From Cryptomeria japonica (taxonomy: Eukaryota > Streptophyta > Pinopsida > Cupressales > Cupressaceae), in NCBI RefSeq assembly GCF_030272615.1, contig NC_081409.1, positions 22,136,260 through 22,200,259 on the forward strand: DNA of 64,000 bases. Direction: 5' to 3'. This document shows, one piece after another, positions 11,161-23,400 of this stretch. The notes below the pieces were generated by a model, which was not told the origin of the DNA, made no database searches, and saw only the letters and a list, made by a program, of their open reading frames with translations. A program made the translations under genes and the position numbers. The first letter of the stretch is position 1, and the number at the start of each line of letters is the position of its first letter.

Positions 11161-11249
11161 TACACCTCAGGACATGCTATCGGGGGTCGTGTGTGACCCC
11201 TTAGGACCACACACGACCCCCGATAGCATGTCCTGAGGTGTATGTATGT
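11154..11249. repeat. Large perfect inverted repeat (42-bp arms, 12-nt loop)
   Basis: Left arm 11154-11195 and right arm 11208-11249 are exact reverse complements. The non-repetitive 35-bp core contains gctatcgggggtcgtgtgtg on the left. The loop (11196-11207) includes ccttagga. Outside the arms, ATAC repeats lie on the left and GTAT repeats on the right, so the inverted symmetry extends much further in imperfect form. Confidence 0.95.
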
Positions 11250-11370
11250 CCTAAGGTGTATATAATTATTTTATGTGTATGTATGTATGTATGTATGTAT
11301 GTATGTATGTATGTATGTGTATATGTATGTATGTAGGTATGTACATCTATGTGTATGTATGTATGTGTGG
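11250..11370. repeat. (GTAT)n array, reverse-complement partner of the ATAC array
   Basis: About 100 bp of gtat units. It is preceded by cctaaggtgtatataattat (near 11250), the inverted counterpart of the island at 10905-10945. Confidence 0.9.
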
Positions 11371-11717
11371 TGCAAGGGCACTTGACCATGGAGATGTATC
11401 ATGAGGTCAAATTTTATTTGTCTTTATTTGTAATGTTTTCTTAATGATTTATAAGGTCTTAAGGACCATTGGTATCCAAATGATTCACTTTGTAAGGCTT
11501 GATGAGCCAATTTGTTCCAAGAGACCTAAAAGGTCCTGATAGGACTAATTTGACTCATGAGCCTGGATCCCATAACAATAGTTTTGATCCTAGTGTTCAT
11601 CCTTCTGGGAGCGAGCAGACGTCACATAGGTCTGCCACAACTCCACATGAGAGATAACATCTCTATAATCAGACATCAGAGGCACTCCAATGTTCCATAA
11701 ATCATTTAAATATCACA

Positions 11718-13831
11718 TTGGGAAACATGCATGATCAAAGAAATAAGCAGAGGGGTGAGATAATTAAACAAGAGTTACTTCATATGATTGACCTTTTTGA
11801 CAATTATAATCCATATGACGAGGTCAACATAGAGGAGTTCTATAGATCCCTTTCATGCAGTGTGCATGGTACGGTGAAATGGGACGCAGTGAATGATAAG
11901 GTTTCCACAGTTGATGTGAAAACCATGTTTCCTCATTATCAAGCCTTTGGTAGGGTGAAGCGTTATATGCCTACTAGGTGCACAAATGCACTAGTAGCAC
12001 CTTTTATCTATCCTAGATGTTGGCCACTCATTATAGGTGGCACCAAAAGGATGAGTTGCCCCTTTATTTCTGCAAACAATTGTTTGCAGAGTTTTATTTG
12101 TTGGATGATGTTGACTACACCATTTTTTGAAATATGTTGGGCAAGGGAAGGGCAGATTTTCAGATAAGTTTAGATGACTAGGTGCACCCCCACCCGTTAA
12201 TAAGTGGGCATTGATTGGTCCAAACCTTATGGTTCTTCCCAAGAGTGTGGACCTAGCACATGCTGCAGATAGTGTACCGGATGACACTTGATAATCCATA
12301 TTTTCCAGTATTGCTACTATAGCCACACAGGTGTATGAGATGACATTAGATCAGATGGGTAGATATTTGTTGCACTCTCATACTAGCATTCAGGGACCTT
12401 ATGATGCATTAGCGAGTGATGATTCATATGTTCAAGTAGACATACCATCACCAATGGATGTTGCATGCATGCATGACATAGATCCTTTACGACGAATGAG
12501 TGCATGCATATCCAGTGATCTCTTGGATTCATATTAGGTCATTTTTATGGAGCATGGGATCCCACTAGAGGAGGCCCCATCATATGTTAGTCGTGTACTT
12601 GGTATAGTGACTGCTTCTAGTCATGGTTGTGAGGTAGATTCTTAGCTTATTGTTGTTGCACATCCTACTACCCCGCCCCAACATACAACAATTGATCAGG
12701 ATACACCTCCTCCTCCTGTTTATACATCAAGTGCAGTACCTGGTACTGGATTTCAGGGGATGTTCACTACCATGCTTATGGAGCTAGATAGTGAGGGGGA
12801 TCCTATTGTAGTGGGCTTCTTGCATGATTCTGACATCAACAGGATCATACAAGCCTTACATGCTACAAGAGAGGTATGAATTATAATATTTACTAATTTT
12901 AATTTAGCAATTTTATATAGCTCTACTCGATTGTACACATGAACTGCATAGATTCAATTAATTATATATTTGATTGTATTTTTTGAACTATATAGGGTAT
13001 CACATTAGGGTCGATGTATGGAGATTTGGATGTTGCCACTGACCCTGTTCATCAGGAGACACAAGTATATAAAGTTTAAATTTTAAATTTTGTTTGTTTT
13101 TAAGTTCTATTTAAAGGGATATCTAGGTGTTGATCTTAAATAATTTCAAGTTATTTAAATTATATATCAAACAAAATGTGTGCATTTTCTAGGATGAGCG
13201 AGCATTATGCAGGATGAGCCATTCATCCCGCAAACATTCTAGAGTCTAGCATGCGTGCGGTGGAGGTGTTAGAGACCCTGAGGTATTTTTATCTACAACC
13301 ACGTACATGTACATGTTCTTAGATTCAATTTGATCTAAATAAATTTTAAAACTCTTAATAATGAATGTTTAAATAATATACATGTGAGTTCATGTGTAAT
13401 TTATATTGTAGGTGCAGGGGCGATGTTTGAGGATTTGCACATTGCCACCGACCCTGTTCATTAGGAGACACAGGTATACATTATAACTTTAAATTAATTA
13501 TTTCTTAAATATTTAAGTTCTATATTTAAAGGGTTATGTTTCGAGTTATAAATATATGTATATGTATATCTAACAAAATTTCAGCATTGCAGGATGCACC
13601 ACTATCACACAGGTTGAGCTCCTTGTCACATAGATGTCCTAGAATCCTGCATGCACATGGCAGTGATGTTAGAGACACTTCAGAGGTATGTTTATCTAGC
13701 ACAAATTTTCTTAATCTAAGTTACTTTAAAAAATTAACTCTAGTATGAATTTGTATAATGTATGAGCTTATGCACATACTCTATTGCAGGCGCATGGATC
13801 AGGACATGGTTCAGGACAGGGCCCCAAGTGA
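11718..13831 (+). pseudogene. Decayed multi-exon gene of unknown function
   Basis: I do not recognise the protein. A first block, opening at the ATG at 11718, is in one frame to about 12000. A second block in another frame runs from about 12150 to a splice donor at 12876 (agag|GTATGA) with in-frame stops. It contains P-P-P-V-N-K-W-A-L-I-G-P-N and a proline-rich stretch. Short 3' exons follow with clear donors (acacag|GTATAC, cagag|GTATGT) and acceptors. The last exon (13790-13831) encodes A-H-G-S-G-H-G-S-G-Q-G-P-K and a stop. Two of the 3' exons are tandemly duplicated. It lies between the TATA box at 10.4 kb and the copia insertion. If 10.3-51.4 kb is one DNA transposon, this would be its second gene, convergent to the transposase; that is speculative. 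Confidence 0.5.
13000..13690 (+). repeat. Tandemly duplicated exon pair
   Basis: An exon reading gat-ttg-…-gttgccactgaccctgttca…gagacaca, followed by GTATAT or GTATAC, appears at about 13018-13063 and 13428-13472. The following exon (…caggatga/gc…tgttagagac…) appears at about 13193-13282 and 13589-13686, each time followed by a GTAT donor. Introns between copies are less similar. The unit length is about 400 bp. Confidence 0.75.
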
Positions 13832-14020
13832 CCCATTGTTTATATATGTGCATGTGCACACATTTTATATACATTTAATATTTGTACATGTATACTAGAC
13901 ATTTCATACATGTGTACTACATATTTCATATGCGTATGTGTACTAGATATTTATTTTCCATATTTCATGTGTATGTGATAGATAGACACACACACACACA
14001 TATATATATATATGTATGTA

Positions 14021-15437
14021 TGATGGTATGATGAAAGAACAAGGATCCAGTCAACTACTGAGAGGGGGGGGTGAATCAGTAGATAGAAAACTAATAATAA
14101 CTTTCACCAAACTCAAAATCAACCTCTCAAAGCAAACTCTAAACTGACAAGTTAAACCACTGAACTACAAATGCAATATCACTATTAAGATAAACTGGTT
14201 GACTGTTATAACAGATTAATAGTAAAACAACTTGAAACTCACAAACATCCAAATACTTTACTGACATAAGTAAAACCTCATTTCAGATTGTTGTCGGTTA
14301 ACATAACTTATCAAAGTGGATTTAGCAGTTAAGCATTTCAACCATAGTAAATATAACCACAAAAATAGTCACCACTTGACACAATATTTTTGACGTGGAA
14401 ACCCAAATGGGAAAAACCATGGTGGGGATGAATACCCACAAGTATTCTGAACTCTTCTAAAGTTCGCCCTGTTAGGAGCCAAGCCTGTTAAAGCTTTACA
14501 ATAAGTCCTATTAAGAAAATATCCTGTTAGGGACCACCGGGTTAAGGGATTGACTATAATGCCCTATTAGAAGAAATACCCTATGAGGAGTAACCTCAGT
14601 AGAGGATTTGAAATCCATGCTAATGGACCACATGGCTAGAGGATTTAAATAACACTAAGCATATTAGATCTTACCCAGTTAGGGGATTTTACTGTTGTAA
14701 TTGTTAGAAAATAATAGGGGTTTGCTGATCTGTTTGAAGAGCACTACACTTGCTTGTTTAGATCCTTTTCATGCTCCTATTTGCCTTTACAAAAACTATA
14801 GATACATCATTTGGTTCAACAACCACACTCAACTACAACTTTGCTAACACTTCAACAAAACAACTCATTGACCTTATAAATAAATCAATAGGGTTAGTAA
14901 CACAACAAAAACCTAATTCTCTCATAGATATTACAAACAAGTCGGTTCAAGTATGACCGTTGGATTACATAACAATCTCTGCACATCATTCAAGATAGCC
15001 TTGACCGCTCCTTGATCACCGCTTCATCGAACTCTATAACTCATCACACAGTTTGCATTACATACAATATAGTTGCTCATTCCCAAGACAAAAACCGTTA
15101 TCTCAACATGCCAAAAACACTTTGAAACTCTTCTCATACAACATGCATACGTGTCATAATCATTACCGCTCATCATCAGATCATAAACCAATACAACCAA
15201 TTCACCAAACTTAATCGGTTAGGGTTTATCATATCAACAGGTAGGGTTTACCGATTGATCTTACTTCTTCTTAGCAATACCGATTCACTCCACAAACTCA
15301 CCTACAGGTTGTAGTTCCCTTCACTAGCTCTTCCTACCTGTTACAAAACAACATTATAACAACATCATTACTGGTTATAATTGACATCAATGACAACATA
15401 ATATTTCATTAATGCAATCTTCATGCAAATGCCAACA
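14021..15437 (-). repeat. Copia 3' LTR
   Basis: Starts tgatggtatgatgaaag and ends gcaaatgccaaca on the plus strand (TG…CA). It is 1,417 bp; the partner without its inserted solo LTR is 1,414 bp. The segment gacgtggaaacccaaatgg is shared with the solo LTR at 54.9-56.1 kb, so the two families are related. Confidence 0.93.
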
Positions 15438-15452
15438 ATCTCCCCCTTTGGC
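15438..15452 (-). promoter_or_regulatory. Copia polypurine tract
   Basis: Minus-strand GCCAAAGGGGGAGAT directly precedes the 3' LTR, the usual site for priming plus-strand DNA synthesis. The 330 bp between it and the RNase H stop are untranslated. Confidence 0.85.
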
Positions 15453-15789
15453 ATTGATGGCAATACAAATATCAATACCCTTGATTGCTATGATTATGAA
15501 TAGGAATCTTGGTTTACATTTTACCATGTACTCTCCTTGCCTTCAACTCGTAGCTGGTTGTAGATCTTCTATCTGTCAATCATACAATTCTTCTCCTTAT
15601 AATCATACATTTCTTCTCCCTGTTTGACAACAATGCCAAAGTGAAAGTAAAACATGCAATGTCAAACTTCACTGTTCAACATCAACAACATGCAACTTGA
15701 TGCTCCCCCTGTGGAATAACTCCACTCTACACCAATCCTATTGTAAAATTTTGCAAGTGGCTCTGGGATTAATATACTCTACATCATGC

Positions 15790-17853
15790 TCAATTGACCT
15801 CATGAAGGGGCACAACCCCTAACTGACTTCTAAGATACTCAAAAGTAGTCTTAGGCATAGGTTTAGTAAAGATATCTGCAAGGTGCTCCTTGGTAGAAAC
15901 ATGCTCCAATATCACATCTTTACTCTGCACTTTTTCCCTCAAGAAATAATACTTCAATTCAATATGCTTGGTTCGTGCATGCAAAACATGGTTCTTGGAA
16001 ATATTTATGGCACTGGTATTATCACATAAGATCTTTACAGGTTCTGTAAACTTCATCTTGAAACCTTTCGAAATATGCCTCATCCAGATAGCCTGGGTAC
16101 AATTCATATAAGCTGCAACATACTCAACTTCAGCAGTAGACTGTGATATACAACTCTGCATCTTGCTACTCCATTAAACAAGTCTTCCTCCAAGAAAGAA
16201 TGCTCCACCAGTTGTGCTTTTCCTATCATCAACATTGTTTATCCAGTTTGCATCTGTATACACTTTCAAATCAAAGTTACATGCATATCGATACCATAAT
16301 CCATAGTTAGAAGTACCTTTCAAATATCTGAATATCCTCTTGGTTGCTATCAAATGTGTTTCCTTAGGATTCTTTTGAAATCTAGCAACTAGACCAACTG
16401 CATGAGCTATATCTGGTCTACTGTGAACAACACAGTGCAATTTCCCAATCATTAACCTATACTCCTTCTCAACAACAAATGTGGCTTCATCTTCCTTAGA
16501 CAATTTACATTCTGTAACCATTAGTGTCCCAACTGGTTTACAATCACTCACATACTTAGGCTGTGTGATGAAAATACCACTCTCCATTTGTTGAATTTGC
16601 AAGCCTATGAAATTTTTTATCTCTCCCACTAGAGACATTTTAAACTCACTTTTCATTTCATTTGCAAAGTCATTGCTCATGTCATCATTACCTCCAAATA
16701 TGATATCATCTACAAACACTTCACTAACCAATATCTTATCTCCTTCATATTTGAGATATATGTTGCTATCTTCATTGGGTGTGAATGAAGCCTTTCATAC
16801 CATGCTCTCGGTGCTTGCTTTAATCCATATAATGCATTGTGCAATTTGCATGCCATATCTTTTTCATTAGTCAAAGCATAACCATCTCGTTGCTCAATGT
16901 ATACTTCTTCTTCTAGTATTCCTTTCAAAAATGCTGACTTCACATCCATCTGATATACTTTGAATCCCTTATGTGTACAAATGCAAGTAAAGTCCTCACA
17001 CCTTCCAGTCTAGCAACTGGTGCAAAAGTCTCACCATAATCTTCTCCTTCTTCATGTGCATAACCTTTGCAAACCAATCTAGCTTTTTTTCGGATTACTA
17101 CACCATCTTCATTTAGATTGTTTCAGAATACCCACTTAGTACCTATCACAACTTTATTCACTGGTCTGGGTACTAGGGTCCATGTATTGTTCTTCTCAAT
17201 TTGATCAAGATCCTCCTCCATAGCTTTGATCCAATGATCATCTCCAAATGCTTCCTTAGCAGTTCTAGGCTCAATAATGGAGATCATGCAAGAATTCTCA
17301 CCAATTCTTCTTCTGGTTAACACTCTAGCATCCTTATCTCCAATAATCTAGTCAAGATTGTGATTGAGTCTCACATACCTCAAAATAACATGATCATTAT
17401 CTTCAGGTTCTTCTTCTTCATTAACATCATCTTCTTCTGAATCTACCTATTCTGGTTGAACTAGTACAACAACATTCTCTTTACCAATTTCAAGTTTCAC
17501 TGGTTCTGGTTCCAAAAAAGAATGCAAGGACCTTCATCCTTTTTCTCCACACTGGTTTCCCTTGAGACTTTAGGATATTCATCCACTCGAATATCCACAC
17601 TCTCAATTATTCTCTGTGTCTAGTTGCTGTAACATTTGTAGGCCTTATTCTTGGTGGAGTAACCAAGAAATATACCTTCATCACTTTTAGCCTCAAACCT
17701 ACTAACATAATCACCTCTCTTAATAAAACATTTGGTGTCAAATATCTTGAAATAACTAACATTAGGTGATCTACCATACCAGTATTCATAAGGAGTCTTA
17801 TCCTTACCTCTTTTTACCAAAATTTGGTTCATAGTGTAGATAGTTGTGTTGAC
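15790..17853 (-). pseudogene. Copia pol, C-terminal part: end of integrase, RT, RNase H
   Basis: Read on the minus strand from the gypsy junction. The integrase C-terminus contains T-P-Y-E-Y-W-Y-G-R-S-P and a G-Y-S-T-K-N-K-A-Y segment (17868-17620). RT begins with W-T-L-V-P-R-P and G-T-K-W-V-F (17200-17123), continues with D-V-K-S-A-F-L-K-G (about 16945) and Y-G-L-K-Q-A-P-R-A-W-Y (about 16800), then the catalytic box F-V-D-D-I-I-F-G (about 16715). RNase H follows with S-T-A-E-V-E-Y-V-A (about 16140), and the frame ends in A-D-I-F-T-K-P-M-P and L-G-V-V-P. At least four frameshifts or stops break it. It continues the integrase at 41.46-42.06 kb, separated by the nested gypsy. Confidence 0.9.
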
Positions 17854-19094
17854 TGTTTGCTCCACCAATAGGAATAATAACTATAGTTAAAGTCTCACCC
17901 TGAAGTTTGGACATTCACTCTATGAAGTTACTATCTCCATAACTAAAGTTCATTTGATTGTCAACCTAGTGATGTATTACTTGAAATGGGTTTGCATTAT
18001 ATATGCAATGTTCCTGCGATAGCTATCCTGCATTACTACAACAACTAAAATCTATTTGGGATAAGAAAGCAAAAATTTAAACAATTGAATGGCTACAGGA
18101 AAACTCTGCATTAACATAAAACTCACTTAAAGAAATGTTAACTAAGCCCAAAGCTATCAAACAGGAATTACTTTGTTTGCTTTGGCTGCAGGAATAGTCA
18201 ATACCAGGACATCTACTGCAACAGAAAAGAAAAACTAAATTTACCATAGGCACATGATCACTCACCAAGTGGGCCCCCTTGGATGAGTGTATCCAGGCTT
18301 CCAAAATAACTCTAAGTGCTCAGCATAACTTAACTTTATTTGTTTCTTTTCAAAAGTTGATACATCATTTAGAATGAAAGAAAACTGAAATACTCTGCAA
18401 CTTTATTTCTAAATCTTCTGCTCTTTGTCTCTCCCTCTTCTTCTAACCTTAGAGAAGAGGCGAAGACACTTATTTAAAAGAAAAATACAACAACTTCCTA
18501 CAATCAAGATCATGCTGATGAGAAGAGGCGGATAACATCCATGACAGAGAACAATCGGAGTTAAGCCACTAAAAATGTGGATCTATACCAAACCACAACC
18601 AAGAATATAGCGTGGCGGTATTACAAGATTGATGCTCACTAAAGCTAGACATAAATGAGTCTTGCGCGCCCTGCTACTCCTTTACCATTCCTCACACCCA
18701 TTATCCTCTTCGTTGATTTGAACTTTTAGTCGCCCCTTGAATATCTCAACCTGCCTTCTCGACATGATAGGATAACCTTCTCCGCAACATCTCATTTATT
18801 CTTGCAATTGAAAAGAGAGAACATACAAGCATATACATATCTATTTTAATTAATCATAACACTTATTCGTTTCACACATGATATCACCTATGACAATCCA
18901 TATGGCAACAGGAACAAATCACATGGTTACAGGAATAACTGGCAAAGACAAAACATGATTTAATGGGTTCAGTTAACATTTGAAATGCACATAGTCAAAC
19001 TTTAATACATCATTACCATACCATTATACAAATTAAAACATGATAAAAACTTATGAGTTCTAGAAATAAAAGGAGCTAATATCTCAGCTCATCG
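17854..19094 (-). repeat. Gypsy 1 3' LTR
   Basis: Begins tgtttgctccaccaatag on the plus strand and ends agctcatcg, where CA has mutated to CG; the partner ends agctcatca. It is 1,241 bp. The partner is 26 bp longer, mainly through a local duplication near 40540 that includes an extra ggctgcaagaatagtcaat copy. Confidence 0.9.
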
Positions 19095-19104
19095 TGCCCC
19101 CCAA
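19095..19104 (-). promoter_or_regulatory. Gypsy 1 polypurine tract
   Basis: Minus-strand TTGGGGGGCA abuts the 3' LTR, typical of gypsy plus-strand priming sites. Confidence 0.8.
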
Positions 19105-19109
19105 CTTAG

Positions 19110-21420
19110 TGTCTTGTTGATCCTCCAACAAGAGGAAAGTTTCTGATTCGGGAACTAATTTGCAAGTCACCAATAGTTCCTTGTCCTATCCCTCTTGTAG
19201 ACAAATTCTAATAAAATCCCTTTATCTTTTCTAGTATGGCCCATCTGGCTTCTTCTATGGCTGCCTCATAGGGTTTGTCTGTGGCACTGCATCCCATCAA
19301 TGGCCACATAAGGATAGGGGGCTGAAAGATCAAGGGTAGTCTATCATTGCTTTTCATCCTACTGAAATGGATGCATTTAGGGTCTCTCTGTATAGCTGCA
19401 TGAAAATTTGGTAGTGAATGAGGTTCACCCTACTTTAAGTCCTCTGGAAGATTATTCCAACACTGAATCAAACAGTCAACTACAGTTGCATTTTTATTTT
19501 CAATCAAGTGTTCATATTCCTGGAATATTTCCTCCCTCATTGGTAACACTTGGCTCCTTACACCAGACCTTGTTAATAATTTATGCCAATCATAATAAAG
19601 AAGTTGTGGGTCCTTGGCTTCAGCCTTGAGTGGCAATGGAAAATCAAATTCCAGATTTCTATATGCTTTGGCCTGAGTCCCCATGCTAATTTCATTTTGC
19701 ACTCATGACATTAATGCTTTTATGTGGATGTCACCAATGTATAACAAGAGATTCCACTGATTATCAGAAGTCACAACATAGTTATTCAAATAAAATTCAC
19801 ACAATAAATTTTTAACAACTATTGGAGAGGTCTGATAAGCATTATAAAATTCTTCTGGGGTGTTTAAAGAAGGACCAAGGTCTCTAATAATGCAGTTTAG
19901 CTTAAAACTTAAATACCACTCTTTTAGATGTGAAGCATAAACCCTTGGAGGAGCCCTACATTGTATCAATTCAGGGACCATATTGGCAACTTTAGCTTCC
20001 AATTCTACAATCTGATTATCCCTCTTTTCAATTTCCCTATATTGTTTATTAATAATTCCATGCAACCTAGCCCTCTGTATCTCCCACTACCTATAAAATG
20101 TTAATGCAATAGACAAACTAGTGAGAGATGATGGAGGTCTATTAGTTGTTACCTTAGGGCATGGAATTTCTTGAACAGGCTCCTCAAATTGTTCTGCCAC
20201 ATATGCCAGACTTGAAAGTCTATCGGCGCCATGTTCTTCCTTGGATTTAACCTCTGCAGGACTCCCATGTTCTTCTTCTAATGTTTCTACTGAAATGACC
20301 TCCACTGCATCCCCTGTTGGTCGAACTTTCTGTTTACTCCACCGAGTCCTTCTTGCATATAATTTTGGAGTAGCTACAGGAACAGTTTCTACTAGAGGCA
20401 TTGTTGCAGGAGAATTTCCTTTCAGCTTACGCCTTTTGGCTGCAGGAGAAACCTCTGTTGCTTGAGGCTGCGCCATGGTTTCTCCTTCTGCATCAATTGT
20501 CTCTACTTATTTCCCTTTCCTTTTAAAAGATTCTGCTCCTCTTTGGAAATGAGTGGAGGGCTGCTCAATATTTGTTTCAACCACCACATCTTTTGCAACA
20601 GTCAAAGCTTCTTTAGCAATAGGAGGTTGATTTCCTGCAAAAATTCTAGGAGACGAGGGTTCTCCTATATCCTCCTCTTGGATTGTTAATTACTCTACAA
20701 CAAGAGCATCTTCAACCCTAAATTGTAGTATATCTTCAAATACCCCCCATGCCATTTGAGAAACATCCCTAAGAGAACGTTCTACTAACAATTTTACCAA
20801 ACCATGATGACTAACATAATGATTTCCACCCTTTCGTGTTTCTTTGGCACTTATGGAAATAAGGTGGTATGGAAAATTTGGAACATTTACCCTTTGGTCA
20901 TGCCATAAATGACTAAGCAATTTGAAATGGATCGAATGTAAATTTGAATACCTTCCATCGCAGGTAATGTATTTCATAATATATAATGCCACCTAGGGCC
21001 ATTTTGTTGGAAGAGATACCTGTCTGGTTCCCTGCTTGTCCACCGTCAGAGGTCCATTTGTGGGGTGTGTAAATTCTGCCCTAGCGCTTCTTGCATCATT
21101 AGATTTAGGAAACAAATCTCCTTCCTACAACAACCCAGTAACTTCAACTATTCGTTGTTCTGTAGCAATAACCTTCAATCCTTTGATAGAGGCTTCTCCT
21201 TCATTGAATGTATGCATAAGCTCAGAAGCAATTTCTTCATTGTAATATGTTATTTTCAGAAAATAGTCAATCCACCCATACATACGGAAATAATGTTCAC
21301 ACAGGGAATCCTTCAGCAACATGTCATAAATTATAGGTTCATGGCGGATAGGATCTCCACCCATGACTATTTCAGCTTACAAAATAATTTCTGCAACAGA
21401 GAATGAGGGCATGAAGTAAT
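19110..21420 (-). pseudogene. Gypsy 1 ORF3 in the envelope-like position
   Basis: A sense-strand coding region of about 2.3 kb between integrase and 3' LTR, read as at least five segments with stops or frameshifts. The N-terminal part (21364-20690) has helical segments including I-D-Y-F-L-K-I-T-Y-Y-N and Y-I-M-K-Y-I-T-C-D-G, reminiscent of the putative plant-transposon domain found in the extra ORFs of Athila-like elements. The middle (20476-20087) is low-complexity and charged with a K-R-R-K-L-K basic cluster. A coiled coil follows (20040-19960, E-K-R-D-N-Q-I-V-E-L-E). I see no signal peptide and no convincing membrane anchor, so 'envelope' refers only to position. Function is unknown. Confidence 0.6.
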
Positions 21421-21940
21421 TTGTAGAACTGGAAATATTTATTTGAAAATTCCTTACTTACTTCTAGTTTCGGTGGCAAAATGCATTTCTCACTCATACC
21501 AAAGAATGTCTCATTAAAAAGAATGATGGTAGGAAAACTAAATCAAGTTACTGACAAGGATAGATAATTACTTAACTTGGAAATCAGACCATAAAACACC
21601 CCCCCCCCCCAACTTATTATGACACGTGTCCACACATGCGGAAAAGACAAAGGGAAGTGTATGTGGATTTGAAATAGGCAATAATCAAAGTAAAATAATA
21701 AATGCATAATTAATAAAAAATAAGCTATGTACATACCTGCAGTTGTGCCAATAAATGCTGCATGAAACAGTTAGCTAAAAAGAAGGGTGAAATGAAATGA
21801 TGTGACATGCATGAAATGATAGACAAAGAAATGAAGTGGGATGACGTGGATGAAAAAACTATTAATGGAGAATAATATTTCCATAAGACATGGAAATATC
21901 TTTATGAAATGATGCTTGAAGAATTTATTGAGTGTTAGGA
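21421..21940. other. Gypsy 1 untranslated interval between integrase and ORF3
   Basis: AT-rich, with a run of ten Cs near 21600 and no credible frame. It probably carries the leader for ORF3; nothing else is visible. Confidence 0.5.
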
Positions 21941-21949
21941 ACGTTCCCT

Positions 21950-23400
21950 GTAGAAGCTGCAGGAACCGCATCCTGAATGTTTCCTTCAGTTGCTGAAGGA
22001 ACTGATGTTTGATCTTGACTGGTGAATTGCTGCAGGAACTGTTCTTTGGTTGCAGGCTTATGATACAGGTATAGTCGATGACGATTGACTAAAAGCTTGA
22101 ATCAGACTAGATCAATAGTGGTCAAGTGAATTGATCCATTTTTTAAAACTTCTTCTATCTCATATGGGCCTAACCATCTTGTCTGTAGCTTTCCCATAGT
22201 ATCCTTATATCTAGAATCATACAGCAGTGCCTAGTCACCTGCTTGAAATTTCCTCTCTATGTACTTATCGTGCCACTTAGCTCTTTGATTTTGAATAAGT
22301 TCTATTTGTCAGACAAACATCTTTCTTAGCTCATCCAAAGCATTCAATTAGTGAATGAGGTCTCTTTGTGCTTCAGAAAGTGTCATATTCAATTGTAGAG
22401 TTGTTTTCAGAGTTTTGTGTTCAAACTCAATAGGCATCATTGTTGTTTTTCCATACACCATTTCAAAAGGTGTAAAACCAATTGGTGTCTTCCATGTTGT
22501 TCTGTATGCCCAAATGGCTTCAGGAAGTCTTTGTGACCAATCTTTTTTATGAAAAACTATTGTTTTAGTAAGAATGGCTTCTAGATCCCTATTTGTGACT
22601 TCTACTTGACCATTTGCTTGTGGATGGTATGGGGTAGACTTTATGTGTCTGATATTGTATTCATTAACCAATGCTGCAATCAATGTGGAAGTAAAATACG
22701 GTCCTTGGTCTAAAATAATCTCTCTTGGAATTCCATACCTGGTAAATATTTCTTCATAGAGAAATTTGACAACTTTATTATCTCTTACATGTGTCATTGC
22801 TCGTGCTTCCACCCATTTGGTGACATAATCAGTACATACCAGAATATAAGATTTTCCATTGGAAGGATGATCAATTGGTCCAACAAAATCTAATCCCCAT
22901 TTATCAAGTGATGCAACTAATATATGTGGATATAATGGCATTTCATCAAATCTGGTAAGCCTGCCCATGCACTGGCATCTATCACATTTCCTGGTGTATC
23001 GGGATGCATCCTTATATAATGTTGGCCAATAATATCCCATGCCGAATATTTTAAGTGTTGTTTTTTTAGCGGCAAAATGTCCCCCACATGGCTCATCATG
23101 GCATGCATGAAGGATATCATATGTGTAATCCTCTCTAACACATCTTCTCATGACTTGGTTAGGTCCAATATAAAATAAACAATCAACAATCCATGAGAAG
23201 TTAAAGCTTTTCTCAACTAACAATCTTCTTTCTTTAGGAGAGAAATGAATTGGAATTTTATTAGCAGCTAAATAATTGGCAATATCAACATACCAGGGAA
23301 TGTGTGCTTTTATAAAGAACAAATGTTCATTTGGAAAAGCATCATCTATGGCTACAGGATCATCCTGCAATTGAAGCCTAAAAAGATAATCTGCAGCCAC
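21950..23400 (-). pseudogene. Gypsy 1 integrase
   Basis: Inserts the cDNA copy into the genome. The zinc motif is visible as H-A-C-H…G-G-H-F and C-D-R-C (about 23120-22970). The catalytic core has C-T-D-Y-V-T-K-W (about 22835), D-Q-G-P-Y-F (about 22710) and G-Q-V-E-V-T-N with the final glutamate (about 22615). A G-P-Y-E-I-E-E-V-L module near 22170 marks the C-terminal domain. The frame is open down to 22348, then carries stops. There is no chromodomain, in contrast to the other two gypsy elements here. Confidence 0.9.

Noticed and set aside
10744-11389. Several M/Y/V/C or H/T/I-rich frames on both strands
   Set aside because: Translations of the ATAC/GTAT tetranucleotide arrays.
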